This document shows positions 41,677 through 52,108 of a stretch of DNA of 64,000 bases, in pieces. Where the stretch lies: NCBI GenBank assembly GCA_031216755.1, contig JARUHG010000003.1, positions 419,488 through 483,487 on the forward strand, in the 5' to 3' direction. Under the pieces are notes generated by a model. That model was given only the letters and a program-made list of their open reading frames with translations, searched no databases and had not been told where the DNA came from. Positions within the stretch are counted from its first letter, which is position 1. Every line of letters starts with the position of its first letter. Origin of the DNA: Lysobacter arvi. Its GTDB lineage: Bacteria > Pseudomonadota > Gammaproteobacteria > Xanthomonadales > Xanthomonadaceae. The translations under genes and the position numbers were made by a program.

Positions 41677-43104
41677 CTATCCCGCACGTGCGGTCGAAGC
41701 GTGTGCCAATGTCCCCAGCGTGCGCAGCGCCTGCTCGGCACGCGCATCGAAGGGGTGACCGTAGTTGAGCCGCAGGCAATGTCCGAAGCCGCGACTTGCC
41801 GAGAAGATCGGTCCGGGCGCGATGCTGATGCCGGCGTCCAGCGCGCGACGATGCAACGCGAGCGCATCTCGATCCGGCGGCAGTTCGATCCATGCGAAGT
41901 AGCCGCCCGATGCGCGCGTGACCTTCGTGCCTTCCGGAAAGCTTGCCGCGACCGCCGCGATGTAGTTCGCCTGCTGCATGGCGAGCGTCGCCCGCAGGCG
42001 GCGGAGGTGGCGATCGTAACCGCCGCCCTGGAGGTAACGTCCGATCGCGCGCTGCGCCGGCACGTTGGTGTTGAGGGTCGTGGTGAGCTTGTTGCGCGCG
42101 ACGGTCCGCGTGAATCGCCCCGCCGCCATCCAGCCGATGCGATAGCCCGGCGCCAGGCACTTGGAGAACGAGCCGCAATGGATCACGTCGCCATGGCGAT
42201 CGAACGCCTTCGCAGGCAGCGGGCGACGCGCGCCGTAATGCAGCTCCGCATACACGTCGTCCTCGATCAGCGGAATGCCATGGCGCGCAAGCAACCCGAC
42301 GAGGTCGCGCTTGGCGGTTTCCGGCATGGTCGCACCGAGCGGATTGTGGAAGGTCGGCATGAGCCAGCAGGCGCGTGGCGCGTGGCGGCCGATCGCGCGT
42401 TCGAGCGCCTCCAGGTCCACGCCATCGCGCGGGTGCGTCGGCACCTCGACCGCGCGCAGCCCGTTTCGCTCCAGCGATTGCAGCACGGCATAGAAGCACG
42501 GGGATTCGACCAGGACCGCGTCGCCGGGCTTCGTCACCGCCGCAATGGCGAGGTTCAGCGCTTCCAGCGCGCCGTTGGTGACGATGATTTCGTCGGCGGG
42601 CACGTCCACGCCGTCGATGAGGTAGCGCAGGCTGATCTGGCGGCGCAGTTCCAACTGCCCCGGCGTGAGATCGTCCACCGTGCTCCAGGGATCGAGGTCC
42701 TGTGCGGCTGCGGCGATCGCGCGGCCCAGCTTCGGCAGCGGAAACAGCAGCGGGCTCGGAAACGCCGACCCGAACGGCACCAGGTCCCGATGCATCGCCG
42801 ACTGCAGGACGTCGAACACCAGTTCGCTCACGTCGACGGGCCGGGAGTTTCCGTCCGGTCGCGATGACGATTCGGGCTCCGGCGGCAGCCGGGGCGGCCG
42901 CGCCGCAACGTAATAGCCCGACCGCGCGCGCGATTCGATCAGCCCGCGCGCCTCCAGCAGGTAATACGCCTGGAACACGGTCGACGGGCTGACGCGCCGT
43001 GCATGCACCGTCTGGCGCACGGACGGGAGGCGCTCGCCGGGACGGAACGCGCCGGAATGGATGGCGCGGGCCAGGTCCTCGGCCAGGGCTTCGTAGCGCT
43101 TCAC
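41677..43104 (-). CDS. MocR/PdxR-type GntR regulator with aminotransferase domain
   Basis: A 475-residue chimeric regulator: N-terminal GntR winged helix (1-70: LARAIHSGAFRPGERLPSVR then VSPSTVFQAYYLLEARGL) and a C-terminal fold-type I aminotransferase domain with a PLP-lysine motif SFSKCLAPGYRIGW. It probably binds PLP or an amine as ligand. Divergent from two small membrane genes, with CTGATACGGT repeats between, so it likely controls itself and that pair. The PLP-enzyme part may be regulatory only. Ligand unknown; PdxR is one example of the family. Confidence 0.88.
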   Translation of the reverse strand: MKRYEALAEDLARAIHSGAFRPGERLPSVRQTVHARRVSPSTVFQAYYLLEARGLIESRARSGYYVAARPPRLPPEPESSSRPDGNSRPVDVSELVFDVLQSAMHRDLVPFGSAFPSPLLFPLPKLGRAIAAAAQDLDPWSTVDDLTPGQLELRRQISLRYLIDGVDVPADEIIVTNGALEALNLAIAAVTKPGDAVLVESPCFYAVLQSLERNGLRAVEVPTHPRDGVDLEALERAIGRHAPRACWLMPTFHNPLGATMPETAKRDLVGLLARHGIPLIEDDVYAELHYGARRPLPAKAFDRHGDVIHCGSFSKCLAPGYRIGWMAAGRFTRTVARNKLTTTLNTNVPAQRAIGRYLQGGGYDRHLRRLRATLAMQQANYIAAVAASFPEGTKVTRASGGYFAWIELPPDRDALALHRRALDAGISIAPGPIFSASRGFGHCLRLNYGHPFDARAEQALRTLGTLAHASTARAG

Positions 43105-43124
43105 CGTGGAGGCTCCCGGGTCAT

Positions 43125-43174
43125 CTGATACGGTTTTTCCGACGACCTTCTGATTCTACTGGAACTGATACGGT
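43125..43174. promoter_or_regulatory. Direct-repeat operator of the MocR regulator
   Basis: CTGATACGGT at 43125-43134 and 43165-43174, with a weaker CTGATTCT at 43150. Direct repeats with 40-base period between divergent promoters are typical of MocR/PdxR proteins. Confidence 0.65.
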
Positions 43175-43217
43175 CGCCCTAGACTGCGCGCATCTGCCCA
43201 GCCCTTCCGGGTGCACC

Positions 43218-43559
43218 GTGTCCACCGGCGTCCAGCTGCACCTCGCCCTGATCCTGTTCGCGCCGTGGTTCGCGGTGCTGTCGGCGCTGTTCTGGCGCTA
43301 TCCGCGGCAGCCGCGCGGCCTTGCACGCCGGATCTTCGACACGGCCGCGCTGACGACGGCCACCGCCGCGGCCGTCGCCGGCATGTACTGGGGCATGGCG
43401 AATGCGGACGCCGGCTACGGCCCGATGTGGAAGCAGGTGTTCGCCACGTCGCTGGCTTACGGCCTGTACCTGGGCGTCATGGCGGCGGCGCTGGTCGCGC
43501 GCATGCGCTGGCTCCGCGGCCCGAATCCTCCTCCCTCGCGGGCCTCGTCCCGGAGCTGA
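43218..43559 (+). CDS. Small three-helix membrane protein, paralogue of the trpS partner
   Basis: A 113-residue membrane protein with three hydrophobic segments (about 5-25, 42-62, 72-90). It is a clear paralogue of the gene at 21562-21873: shared LALILF, APWFAVLSALFW/LPWFAILGALFW, PRQPR, and Y(G)PMWKQVFATSLAYG/Y(G)KMWQQVLATAVGYG. The GTG start 43218 begins with STGVQLHLALILF; no good Shine-Dalgarno is seen. It is divergent from mocR and immediately followed by a DUF2909-like protein, just ahead of the cbb3 genes. Confidence 0.7.
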   Translation: MSTGVQLHLALILFAPWFAVLSALFWRYPRQPRGLARRIFDTAALTTATAAAVAGMYWGMANADAGYGPMWKQVFATSLAYGLYLGVMAAALVARMRWLRGPNPPPSRASSRS

Positions 43560-43560
43560 C

Positions 43561-43767
43561 ATGAAGACCCTGCTCGTCGCCGGATTCCTGGCGCTGATCG
43601 TGTACCAGCTCGCTGCCGCGCTCTTCTACATGCTCACCGACCGCGGCGAGAGCAAGCGCGCCGTCAACGCGTTGACCCGCCGCATCGGGCTGTCCATCGC
43701 CCTGATCGGACTGGTCGCCCTGGGTATCGCCACGGGCGTCATCGAGCCTCACGCGGTAGGCGCCTGA
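43561..43767 (+). CDS. DUF2909-like twin-transmembrane protein
   Basis: A 68-residue protein with two membrane helices (about 3-22 and 41-61) separated by a charged loop (TDRGESKRAVNALTRRIG). This layout matches the DUF2909 twin-TM proteins often found in cytochrome oxidase gene neighbourhoods. ATG 43561 follows the stop of the previous gene by one base. Together with the paralogue membrane protein it forms a small cassette before ccoN. Role is unknown, perhaps oxidase-linked. Confidence 0.75.
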   Translation: MKTLLVAGFLALIVYQLAAALFYMLTDRGESKRAVNALTRRIGLSIALIGLVALGIATGVIEPHAVGA

Positions 43768-43861
43768 GGCCTCCCAGGGCACCGGCGCCACGCTCCGGGC
43801 CCCATCCGCCGAACGGTCAGCCGGGCTCATCGGTTTGCGTTTGAATCGCGTAGCCGACGCT

Positions 43862-43875
43862 TTGATCGAGATCAA
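43862..43875 (+). promoter_or_regulatory. Anr/FNR box of the cbb3 operon
   Basis: TTGATCGAGATCAA, a perfect TTGAT-N4-ATCAA. Centre 43868.5; a -10-like CATAAC at 43896-43901 would put the start near 43910, the class II distance of about 41.5, ahead of ccoN at 43941. Confidence 0.9.
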
Positions 43876-43940
43876 GCGCTGCGCATGAACGGGTTCATAA
43901 CATGCCGCCGACCCCGGCCTGCCGCTCGGGAGTGTCCATC

Positions 43941-45392
43941 ATGCATACCCAACCAGAAACCTATAACGACAAGATCGTGCGCCAGTTCACCGCGATGACG
44001 GTGGTCTGGGGCATCGTCGGCATGGCGGTCGGCGTACTGATTGCCGCCCAGTTGTACTGGCCGGCGCTCAACTTCGACATCCCGTGGCTCAGCTACGGCC
44101 GGCTGAGGCCGCTGCACACCAACGCGGTGATCTTCGCCTTCGGTGGCTGTGCGCTGTTCGCGACCAGCTACCACGTGGTGCAGCGCACCTGCCACGTCCG
44201 GCTGGCCTTCGACAAGCTCGCGGCCTTCACCTTCTGGGGCTGGCAGGCGATCATCGTCGCGGCCGCGATCACCTTGCCGCTGGGGATCACGCAGGGCAAG
44301 GAATACGCCGAACTCGAATGGCCGATCGACATCCTGATCACCATCGTGTGGGTGTCCTACGCGATCGTGTTCTTCGGCACGATCGTCAAGCGCCGGGTGA
44401 AGCACATCTACGTCGCCAACTGGTTCTACGGCGCCTTCATCATCACCGTCGCGCTGCTGCACATCGTCAACAACATGGCGATGCCGGTCGGACTGGGCAA
44501 GTCGTACTCGCTCTACACCGGCGCCGTCGATGCGATGGCGCAGTGGTGGTACGGGCACAACGCGGTGGGCTTCTTCCTGACCGCCGGCTTCCTCGGAATG
44601 ATGTACTACTTCGTTCCGAAGCAGGCCAATCGCCCGGTGTACTCGTACCGCCTGTCGATCGTGCACTTCTGGGCGCTGATCGCCGTGTACATGTGGGCCG
44701 GCCCGCACCACTTGCAGTACACCGCGCTGCCGGACTGGGCCCAGTCGCTGGGCATGGTGTTCTCGCTGGTCCTGCTGGCGCCCAGCTGGGGCGGCGCGAT
44801 CAACGGCATCCTCACGCTCTCCGGCGCCTGGGACAAGCTGCGCACCGATCCGATCCTGAAGTTCCTCATCGTGGCCGTGTCGTTCTACATGATCGCGACC
44901 TTCGAAGGTCCGATGATGTCGATCAAGACGGTCAACTCGCTGTCGCATTACACCGACTGGACCGTCGGCCACGTGCACGCCGGCGCGCTGGGCTGGGTCG
45001 CGATGATCTCCGTCGGTGCGGTCTACTCGATGCTGCCGCGGTTGCTCGGCCAGAAGCAGATGTACTCGGTCAAGGCCATCGACCTGCACTTCTGGCTGCA
45101 CACCGTCGGCGTGGTCTTCTACATCGTGTCGATGTGGATCGCCGGCGTGATGCAGGGCCTGATGTGGCGCGCCACCAACGCCGACGGCACGCTGACCTAC
45201 AGCTTCGTCGAGGCGCTCAACGCCACGTATCCCTACTACCTGGGCCGACTGCTCGGCGGCGTGATCGTGCTGTCCGGCATGTTCGTGATGGCCTGGAACG
45301 TCATCCGCACCTGGCAGCAGGCGCGCGACCTGGTGCCGACGCCGGTGATGCCGCCGGACGCGGCCAGCGCCCACGCCGGCACGTTCTCCTGA
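43941..45392 (+). CDS. ccoN: cbb3-type cytochrome c oxidase subunit I
   Basis: A 483-residue haem-copper oxidase catalytic subunit with 12 helices and binuclear haem b/CuB centre. Copper and haem ligand His residues are visible in [40 protein letters not shown] and [18 protein letters not shown]. High-affinity C-family oxidase used at low oxygen. ATG 43941 gives [11 protein letters not shown]. First gene of the operon ccoNOQP-orf-ccoGHIS-TauE, with a perfect Anr box 66 bases upstream of the ATG. Confidence 0.98.
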   Translation: MHTQPETYNDKIVRQFTAMTVVWGIVGMAVGVLIAAQLYWPALNFDIPWLSYGRLRPLHTNAVIFAFGGCALFATSYHVVQRTCHVRLAFDKLAAFTFWGWQAIIVAAAITLPLGITQGKEYAELEWPIDILITIVWVSYAIVFFGTIVKRRVKHIYVANWFYGAFIITVALLHIVNNMAMPVGLGKSYSLYTGAVDAMAQWWYGHNAVGFFLTAGFLGMMYYFVPKQANRPVYSYRLSIVHFWALIAVYMWAGPHHLQYTALPDWAQSLGMVFSLVLLAPSWGGAINGILTLSGAWDKLRTDPILKFLIVAVSFYMIATFEGPMMSIKTVNSLSHYTDWTVGHVHAGALGWVAMISVGAVYSMLPRLLGQKQMYSVKAIDLHFWLHTVGVVFYIVSMWIAGVMQGLMWRATNADGTLTYSFVEALNATYPYYLGRLLGGVIVLSGMFVMAWNVIRTWQQARDLVPTPVMPPDAASAHAGTFS

Positions 45393-45402
45393 GGCCGACG
45401 AC

Positions 45403-46017
45403 ATGAGCCATTCACACGAGAAAGTCGAAACCAACGTCGGCCTGATGGCGGTGCTGATCGCCGTGGCCGTCTCCTTCGGCGGCCTGGCGGAAATCGTTCC
45501 GCTGATGCACCAGGCCGAAACCATCACCCCGCTGCCCGGCGTGAAGCCCTATCCCGCGCTGGAACTGGCCGGTCGCGACGTCTACATCCGCGAGGGTTGC
45601 TACAACTGCCATTCGCAGATGGTGCGCACGCTGCGCTTCGAGACCGAACGCTACGGCCATTACTCGCTCGCGGGCGAATCGGTGTACGACCGCCCGTTCC
45701 AGTGGGGTTCCAAGCGCACCGGTCCGGACCTGGCCCGCGTTGGCGGCCGCTATTCCGACGACTGGCACCGCGTGCACCTGCATAACCCGCGCGACGTCGT
45801 GCCCGAATCCAACATGCCCGGCTTCCCCTGGCTTGCGGAGGCGAAGGTCGACGGCGAACAGGTGCAGCAACGCATGAAGGCGCTCAAGACGATCGGCGAC
45901 CCCTACACCGCCGAGGACATCGCCGGCGCACCCGCCGCGGTGGACGGCAAGACCGAGCTGGACGCGGTCGTCGCCTACCTGCAGGGACTCGGCCGCCACG
46001 CGCCGAGGGGAGGCTGA
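45403..46017 (+). CDS. ccoO: cbb3 oxidase subunit II, monohaem cytochrome c
   Basis: A 204-residue membrane-anchored c-type cytochrome passing electrons from CcoP to CcoN. N-terminal anchor ~12-35; haem-c site CYNCH at residues ~66-70 with axial Met in NMPGFPW. ATG 45403 is 10 bases after the ccoN stop. Length and motifs normal for CcoO. Confidence 0.97.
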   Translation: MSHSHEKVETNVGLMAVLIAVAVSFGGLAEIVPLMHQAETITPLPGVKPYPALELAGRDVYIREGCYNCHSQMVRTLRFETERYGHYSLAGESVYDRPFQWGSKRTGPDLARVGGRYSDDWHRVHLHNPRDVVPESNMPGFPWLAEAKVDGEQVQQRMKALKTIGDPYTAEDIAGAPAAVDGKTELDAVVAYLQGLGRHAPRGG

Positions 46018-46018
46018 C

Positions 46019-46159
46019 ATGGTGTCCGGAATCGTCACGACGATCCTGCTGGTGCTTTTCGTGGCCGGCTGGGTGTGGGCCTGGAGCCCGAAGCGAAAGA
46101 ACGAATTCGACGCGGCTGCGCAGATGCCGCTCGATGAAGACCGGGAGATACGGCAATGA
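46019..46159 (+). CDS. ccoQ: cbb3 oxidase CcoQ subunit
   Basis: A 46-residue small membrane subunit: MVSGIVTTILLVLFVAGWVW (single helix), then AWSPKRKNEF and an acidic tail. The arrangement (one helix, WSPKRKxxF) is the CcoQ signature; it stabilises the complex. ATG 46019 lies 1 base after the ccoO stop and its stop overlaps ccoP by four bases (ATGA). This gene is too short for most ORF cut-offs but is supported by motif, position and overlap. Confidence 0.93.
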   Translation: MVSGIVTTILLVLFVAGWVWAWSPKRKNEFDAAAQMPLDEDREIRQ

Positions 46160-47088
46160 CCACCGGCTGGTCGATCTACGTGATCGCGATCGTCGCGATC
46201 AACATCCTGGGTTGCGTGTGGCTGATCTGGTGGACCGGCAAGCGCCGGCCGGGCGATCCCGCCCCCACCGACACCAGCCATGTGTGGGACGGCAACCTCA
46301 CCGAGTACAACAAGCCCATGCCCCGCTGGTGGGTGAACCTGTTCTACATCACGATCGTCTTCGGGATCGGCTACCTGATCTGGTATCCGGGCCTGGGGGC
46401 GTTCGCCGGGGTGTCCAAGTGGACCTCGGCACGCGAACAGGCCGCCGACAAGGCACGCGACGACGCCAAGCTCGAGGCCGCCTTCGCCCCGTACGCGGGC
46501 AAGTCGATCGACGCGATCGCGCGCGACCCCAAGGCCGTCGCGCTGGGACGCTCCATCTTCAACAACACGTGTGCGACCTGCCACGGCTCGACCGCACAGG
46601 GTGCGATCGGCTATCCCAACCTCACCGACCAGGTGTGGCATTGGGGTGGCACGCCGGACGACGTCCTGCACTCGGTGCTGGAAGGTCGTGAAGGCGTGAT
46701 GCCCGAGTGGGGCAAGGTGCTGACCGGCATGGGCGGGGACAACGCCGTCGATTACGTCGCGGCCTACGTTCGTACGCTGTCGGACCCGGACAGCATGCAG
46801 AACAACTACATGGCCGCGCAGGGCAAGAGCCTCTACAACGGCGTGTGCATCGCGTGCCATGGCGTGGACGGCAAGGGCAACACCGCGATGGGCGCTCCGG
46901 ATCTCACCGACGACTACTGGCTCTACGGCAACACCAGCGAAAGCCTCCGCCAGACCATCGAGCACGGCCGCCACGGCGTGATGCCCGCCTGGCGCGAAAC
47001 GCTCGGCGAGACGCGCTCCCGCCTGGCCGCTGCCTACGTGTGGTCGCTGTCGCATCCGGACAAAGCCGCGGTGACCGCAACGCGCTGA
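46156..47088 (+). CDS. ccoP: cbb3 oxidase subunit III, dihaem cytochrome c
   Basis: A 310-residue membrane cytochrome with an N-terminal anchor (~8-27 and ~60-77) and two haem-c domains: CATCHG (~residues 138-143) and CIACHG (~233-238), with axial Met positions in VMPEWG and VMPAWR. It carries electrons from cytochrome c to CcoO. Overlaps ccoQ by 4 bases (ATGA). Length normal. Confidence 0.97.
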   Translation: MTTGWSIYVIAIVAINILGCVWLIWWTGKRRPGDPAPTDTSHVWDGNLTEYNKPMPRWWVNLFYITIVFGIGYLIWYPGLGAFAGVSKWTSAREQAADKARDDAKLEAAFAPYAGKSIDAIARDPKAVALGRSIFNNTCATCHGSTAQGAIGYPNLTDQVWHWGGTPDDVLHSVLEGREGVMPEWGKVLTGMGGDNAVDYVAAYVRTLSDPDSMQNNYMAAQGKSLYNGVCIACHGVDGKGNTAMGAPDLTDDYWLYGNTSESLRQTIEHGRHGVMPAWRETLGETRSRLAAAYVWSLSHPDKAAVTATR

Positions 47089-47125
47089 TAATCCGATGTA
47101 AGCCCGCCGACGTGAGCAAGCTGCC

Positions 47126-47419
47126 ATGAGCCAGCCAGCACCGCGATTCGACCATCCGCCCCGACCGCTCCCGCAGCGGCTCGGGGCGATTTTGTGGCCC
47201 AGCTTCTTCGCCGCGTGCATCGCGACGATGGTGTTCTTCGCCTACGTCGACCCGCTCGCCCTGCGCGACATGACCTTTCCCCACCTGCCGATGACACGCA
47301 CGCTCGGGTACAGCCTGGGCTTTTTCATGTTCTGGATCGCCACCGCGGCCTCCAGCGCGTTCACCTGGGTGCTGCTGCGCCCGCCCAGCCGTTTCAACGG
47401 GCCGTTGCGGCCCGAGTAG
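47126..47419 (+). CDS. Small membrane protein in the cbb3 operon
   Basis: A 97-residue membrane protein with two hydrophobic segments (about 22-40 and 60-82), a Pro-rich N-terminus and Arg-rich tail LLRPPSRFNGPLRPE. Found between ccoP and ccoG, spacing 37 and 10 bases, so in the operon. No family recognised; a place in oxidase assembly or the cco-linked CcoH-like slot is possible but not shown by motif. Confidence 0.7.
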   Translation: MSQPAPRFDHPPRPLPQRLGAILWPSFFAACIATMVFFAYVDPLALRDMTFPHLPMTRTLGYSLGFFMFWIATAASSAFTWVLLRPPSRFNGPLRPE

Positions 47420-47429
47420 TCGACACAGA

Positions 47430-48982
<1,553 letters not shown>

Positions 48983-48983
<1 letters not shown>

Positions 48984-49492
48984 TGGCCCTGCCCGCGAAA
49001 CTCCGCAATCCCGTGCTGTGGCTGGTGGTCGGCCTGCCCGTCCTGTCGATCGTCGCCGGCGTCGGGCTGGTGATGATCGCCCTGCGCAGCGGCGGCGACG
49101 ATGCGGTGATCGACACCGTGCAGCGCACGGCGCAGATCCAGACCACCGAACTGGGCCCCGACGAGCGGGCGCAGGCGATCAAGCTTTCCGCGGTGCTGCA
49201 CGTGGATGCGAAGGGCATCGAGCTGCTGCCGGTCGGCGAAGGGTTCTCGAATGGCGCCGTGCCACGCGACGCCCCACTCTCACTTGTGCTGTCGCACCCC
49301 AGCGATGCACAGCTCGACCGCCGTGTCGAACTCAAGCCCAGCGAACTGGGCTGGCACGCGGATGTCGACCTTCCGCAGGATCACGACTGGCTGCTGCACC
49401 TCGCGCCATCCGACACCGGGTGGCGCCTTCGGGGTCGCTTGATCGCGGGCCAGGGCGCGGCGCACCTGGCGCCGGCCGTGGGCGGTCGATAA
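48983..49492 (+). CDS. ccoH: FixH/CcoH protein
   Basis: A 169-residue protein of the FixH family: one N-terminal helix (~8-32; NPVLWLVVGLPVLSIVAGVG), then a periplasmic beta-rich domain (RAQAIKLSAVLHVDAKGIEL, GWHADVDLPQDHDWLLHL). It is needed for cbb3 assembly in other proteobacteria. ATG overlaps the ccoG stop by one base. ccoI follows 7 bases later. Confidence 0.9.
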
Positions 49493-49499
49493 GGGGCCA

Positions 49500-51911
49500 A
49501 TGACGATGGACGCGGCGCTGCCACTGCGCGAAACCCGGGCCGCCGCGATCGGCACCTGCCATCACTGCGGGGAGACGCTCGCGGCCGACGCGATTGGCGA
49601 AGGCGAACGCGCGTTCTGCTGCAACGGCTGCGCCGCCGCGTCGACGTGGATCCGCGACGCCGCCTTGGGCGACTACTACGCCTTGCGCACCGCGCCTGCC
49701 GGTCGCGTGCAGGTGGAGGCCGGCGACTTCGGCGCCTGGGATCGCGACGTGGTACTGGCCGAACACACGCGCCTGGTGCCCGGCGGACGCGAGATCACCG
49801 TGCTCACCGACGCCATGCGTTGCGCGGCCTGCGCATGGTTGATCGATCGCGCCCTGCGCCGCCAGCCCGGCGTGCTCGACGCCGGCGCGAACGCCGTCAC
49901 CGGGCGCATCGTGGTCTCGTGGGATCCGCAGCGCGTCGCGCTGTCCACGTTGATGCAGCGGCTGGCCGCACTCGGCTATCGCCCGTGGCTCGCGACCGGC
50001 GACGCGCGCGAGCAGGCGCAACGGCGCGAGCGGCGCCGCTGGCTGATCCGCCTCGGTGTCGCGGGGCTCGGGGCGATCCAGGCGATGATGTTCGCCGAAG
50101 CGCTGTACCTCGACACGGCGCAGCAGATGCCGGTCGCGACGCGCGATTTCTTCCGCTGGATCACGTTCCTCGTCTCGACACCGGTCGTCTTCTATTCGGG
50201 CTGGCCGTTCCTCGAAGGCATGTGGCGCGAACTGCGCGGCCGTCGAGTGGGCATGGACACGCTGATCGCCGGCTCGACGCTGCTCGCCTACCTTGCCAGC
50301 CTCGTCGAAACGCTGCGCGGCGGCACGCACGTCTGGTACGACGCGGCGGTGATGTTCGTGCTGCTGTTGCTGGTGGCCCGCATGTTCGAACAGCGCGCGC
50401 GCGGCATCGCGAGCGCACAGGTCGATGCGCTCGCACGGGCGCGTCCGGCGCTCGCGCTGCGTGAACGCGCCGACGGCTCGGTCGAGCAGGTACCGCTGGG
50501 CGACCTCGGCATCGGCGACGTGTTGCGCGTGGCCGCAGGCGAAGCGGTACCCGCGGATGCGGTGCTGCTCGACCGCGCCGCGTCGTTCGACGAGGCGCTG
50601 ATCACCGGCGAATCGACGCCCGTGCGGCGTGACGTCGGCGAGTCGGCGCTTGCCGGCAGCGTGTGCCGGGAGCGCGCCGCGCGGTTGCGCGTCGTGCGCA
50701 CCGGCGCGGACACCCGGCTTTCGCAACTGACGCGGCTCGTCGAGCAGGCGCAGTCGTCCCGACCCCGTCTGGCCCGCGTGGCCGAACGCGTGGCCGGCGG
50801 CTTCGTGATGGCGCTGCTGCTGTGCGCGGGCGCGACCTTCGCATGGTGGCACCTGCACGAACCCGCGCGCGTACTGGAGGTCACGCTCGCGCTGCTGGTG
50901 GTGAGCTGCCCCTGCGCGTTGTCGCTGGCGATCCCGACCGCGCTGACGACTGCGCATGGCGCGCTCGCCCGCATCGGCGTGCTGGGCGTGCGTGAGGACG
51001 CGCTGTCGACACTCGCGCGGGTCGATCGCGTGATGCTCGACAAGACCGGCACGCTCAGCAACGGCCGCCCGGAACTCGATCGCGTTGCCACCTTCGACGG
51101 CATGGACGCAGCCACTGCGTTGTCCGTCGCCGCCGCACTGGAACGCGGCAGCGCGCACCCTCTCGCACAGGCGTTCGCCCACGTGGCGCCGGAACGCACG
51201 GCATCGGACGTGCAGACCGTCGCAGGGCGCGGCATCGAGGGTGTGGTCGACGGCCACCGCTGGCGGCTGGGCCGCGCCGATTTCGCCGCAGCGCGCGCGG
51301 ATGATGGCGCGCTGTGGCTCGGCGACGGCGTGCGCGCGTGTGCGCGCATGACGGTTCGCGAGACGATGCGCGACGGCGCGCGCGAGGCTGTTGCCGCGCT
51401 GCGCGATGCGGACGTCGCGGTCGAACTGTGCAGCGGGGACGCGGGCGACGCCGTGGCCGGCTTCGCGCGACAGGTCGGCATCGACGCATTCCACGCGCGG
51501 CAATCGCCGGAACAGAAGCTTGCCCGCGTGCGCGAAGCGCAGTCGCGCGGCGACGTCGTCGCGATGGTCGGCGACGGCTTGAACGACGCGCCCGTGCTCG
51601 CCGGCGCCGATGTGTCGATGGCGATGGCCGAGGGTGCCGCGCTCGCACAGCGCGCGGCGGATTTCGTCGTCACCAGTCCGTCGCTGCTGCGCGTGCCGCA
51701 GGCGATCGTGCTGGCCCGGCGCGCGCAGTGCATCATCCGGCAGAACCTCGCGTGGGCCATCGGCTACAACGTGCTGGCGATTCCCCTGGCGGCGACCGGC
51801 CACGTCACGCCGTGGATCGCCGCACTGGGAATGGCCGGCTCCTCGCTCCTGGTCACGCTCAACGCGCTCCGGCTCAGCCGCGACACGCGCACCGAAAGGA
51901 GGGCCGCATGA
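49500..51911 (+). CDS. ccoI: cbb3-linked copper P1B-type ATPase
   Basis: An 803-residue heavy-metal ATPase that loads copper for the CuB site of cbb3. N-terminal zinc/copper-finger-like CHHCGETL plus CCNGCAAASTW; then HMA-like MRCAACAWLIDRALRRQPGV; eight helices with the metal site SCPCALS; phosphorylation DKTGTLSNG; nucleotide motifs RGSAHPLAQA and MVGDGLNDAP. Start 49500; the stop overlaps ccoS by four bases (ATGA). The N-terminal His/Cys-rich segment is typical of the FixI group. Assignment to oxidase maturation is from motif and place. Confidence 0.95.
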   Translation: MTMDAALPLRETRAAAIGTCHHCGETLAADAIGEGERAFCCNGCAAASTWIRDAALGDYYALRTAPAGRVQVEAGDFGAWDRDVVLAEHTRLVPGGREITVLTDAMRCAACAWLIDRALRRQPGVLDAGANAVTGRIVVSWDPQRVALSTLMQRLAALGYRPWLATGDAREQAQRRERRRWLIRLGVAGLGAIQAMMFAEALYLDTAQQMPVATRDFFRWITFLVSTPVVFYSGWPFLEGMWRELRGRRVGMDTLIAGSTLLAYLASLVETLRGGTHVWYDAAVMFVLLLLVARMFEQRARGIASAQVDALARARPALALRERADGSVEQVPLGDLGIGDVLRVAAGEAVPADAVLLDRAASFDEALITGESTPVRRDVGESALAGSVCRERAARLRVVRTGADTRLSQLTRLVEQAQSSRPRLARVAERVAGGFVMALLLCAGATFAWWHLHEPARVLEVTLALLVVSCPCALSLAIPTALTTAHGALARIGVLGVREDALSTLARVDRVMLDKTGTLSNGRPELDRVATFDGMDAATALSVAAALERGSAHPLAQAFAHVAPERTASDVQTVAGRGIEGVVDGHRWRLGRADFAAARADDGALWLGDGVRACARMTVRETMRDGAREAVAALRDADVAVELCSGDAGDAVAGFARQVGIDAFHARQSPEQKLARVREAQSRGDVVAMVGDGLNDAPVLAGADVSMAMAEGAALAQRAADFVVTSPSLLRVPQAIVLARRAQCIIRQNLAWAIGYNVLAIPLAATGHVTPWIAALGMAGSSLLVTLNALRLSRDTRTERRAA

Positions 51912-52108
51912 ACATCCTGCTGCTGCTCGTGCCGATCAGCCTGGTGCTGCTCGGAATCGCCATCGGCTCGTTCGTGTGGGCCGTGCGTCGCGGCCAGTTC
52001 GACGACCTCGACACGCCGGCCATCGACATCCTGCGCGAGGATCCGCTTCCCGCGCCGCAGGCTCCGTCGTCCGATCCGGGCCGGGAGGCCGCGGCCCGTG
52101 GCGATTGA
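51908..52108 (+). CDS. ccoS: cbb3 oxidase maturation protein CcoS
   Basis: A 66-residue protein with one N-terminal helix (MNILLLLVPISLVLLGIAIG) and the conserved continuation SFVWAVRRGQFDDLDTPA, typical of CcoS/FixS, needed to insert redox centres into CcoN. Its ATG overlaps the ccoI stop (ATGA), and its end overlaps the next gene by 11 bases. Standard in length and order. Confidence 0.95.
   Translation: MNILLLLVPISLVLLGIAIGSFVWAVRRGQFDDLDTPAIDILREDPLPAPQAPSSDPGREAAARGD

Noticed and set aside
43872..45527. 551-codon minus-strand frame over ccoN
   Set aside because: Antisense shadow of ccoN, Arg/Val/Asp-rich, no domains.
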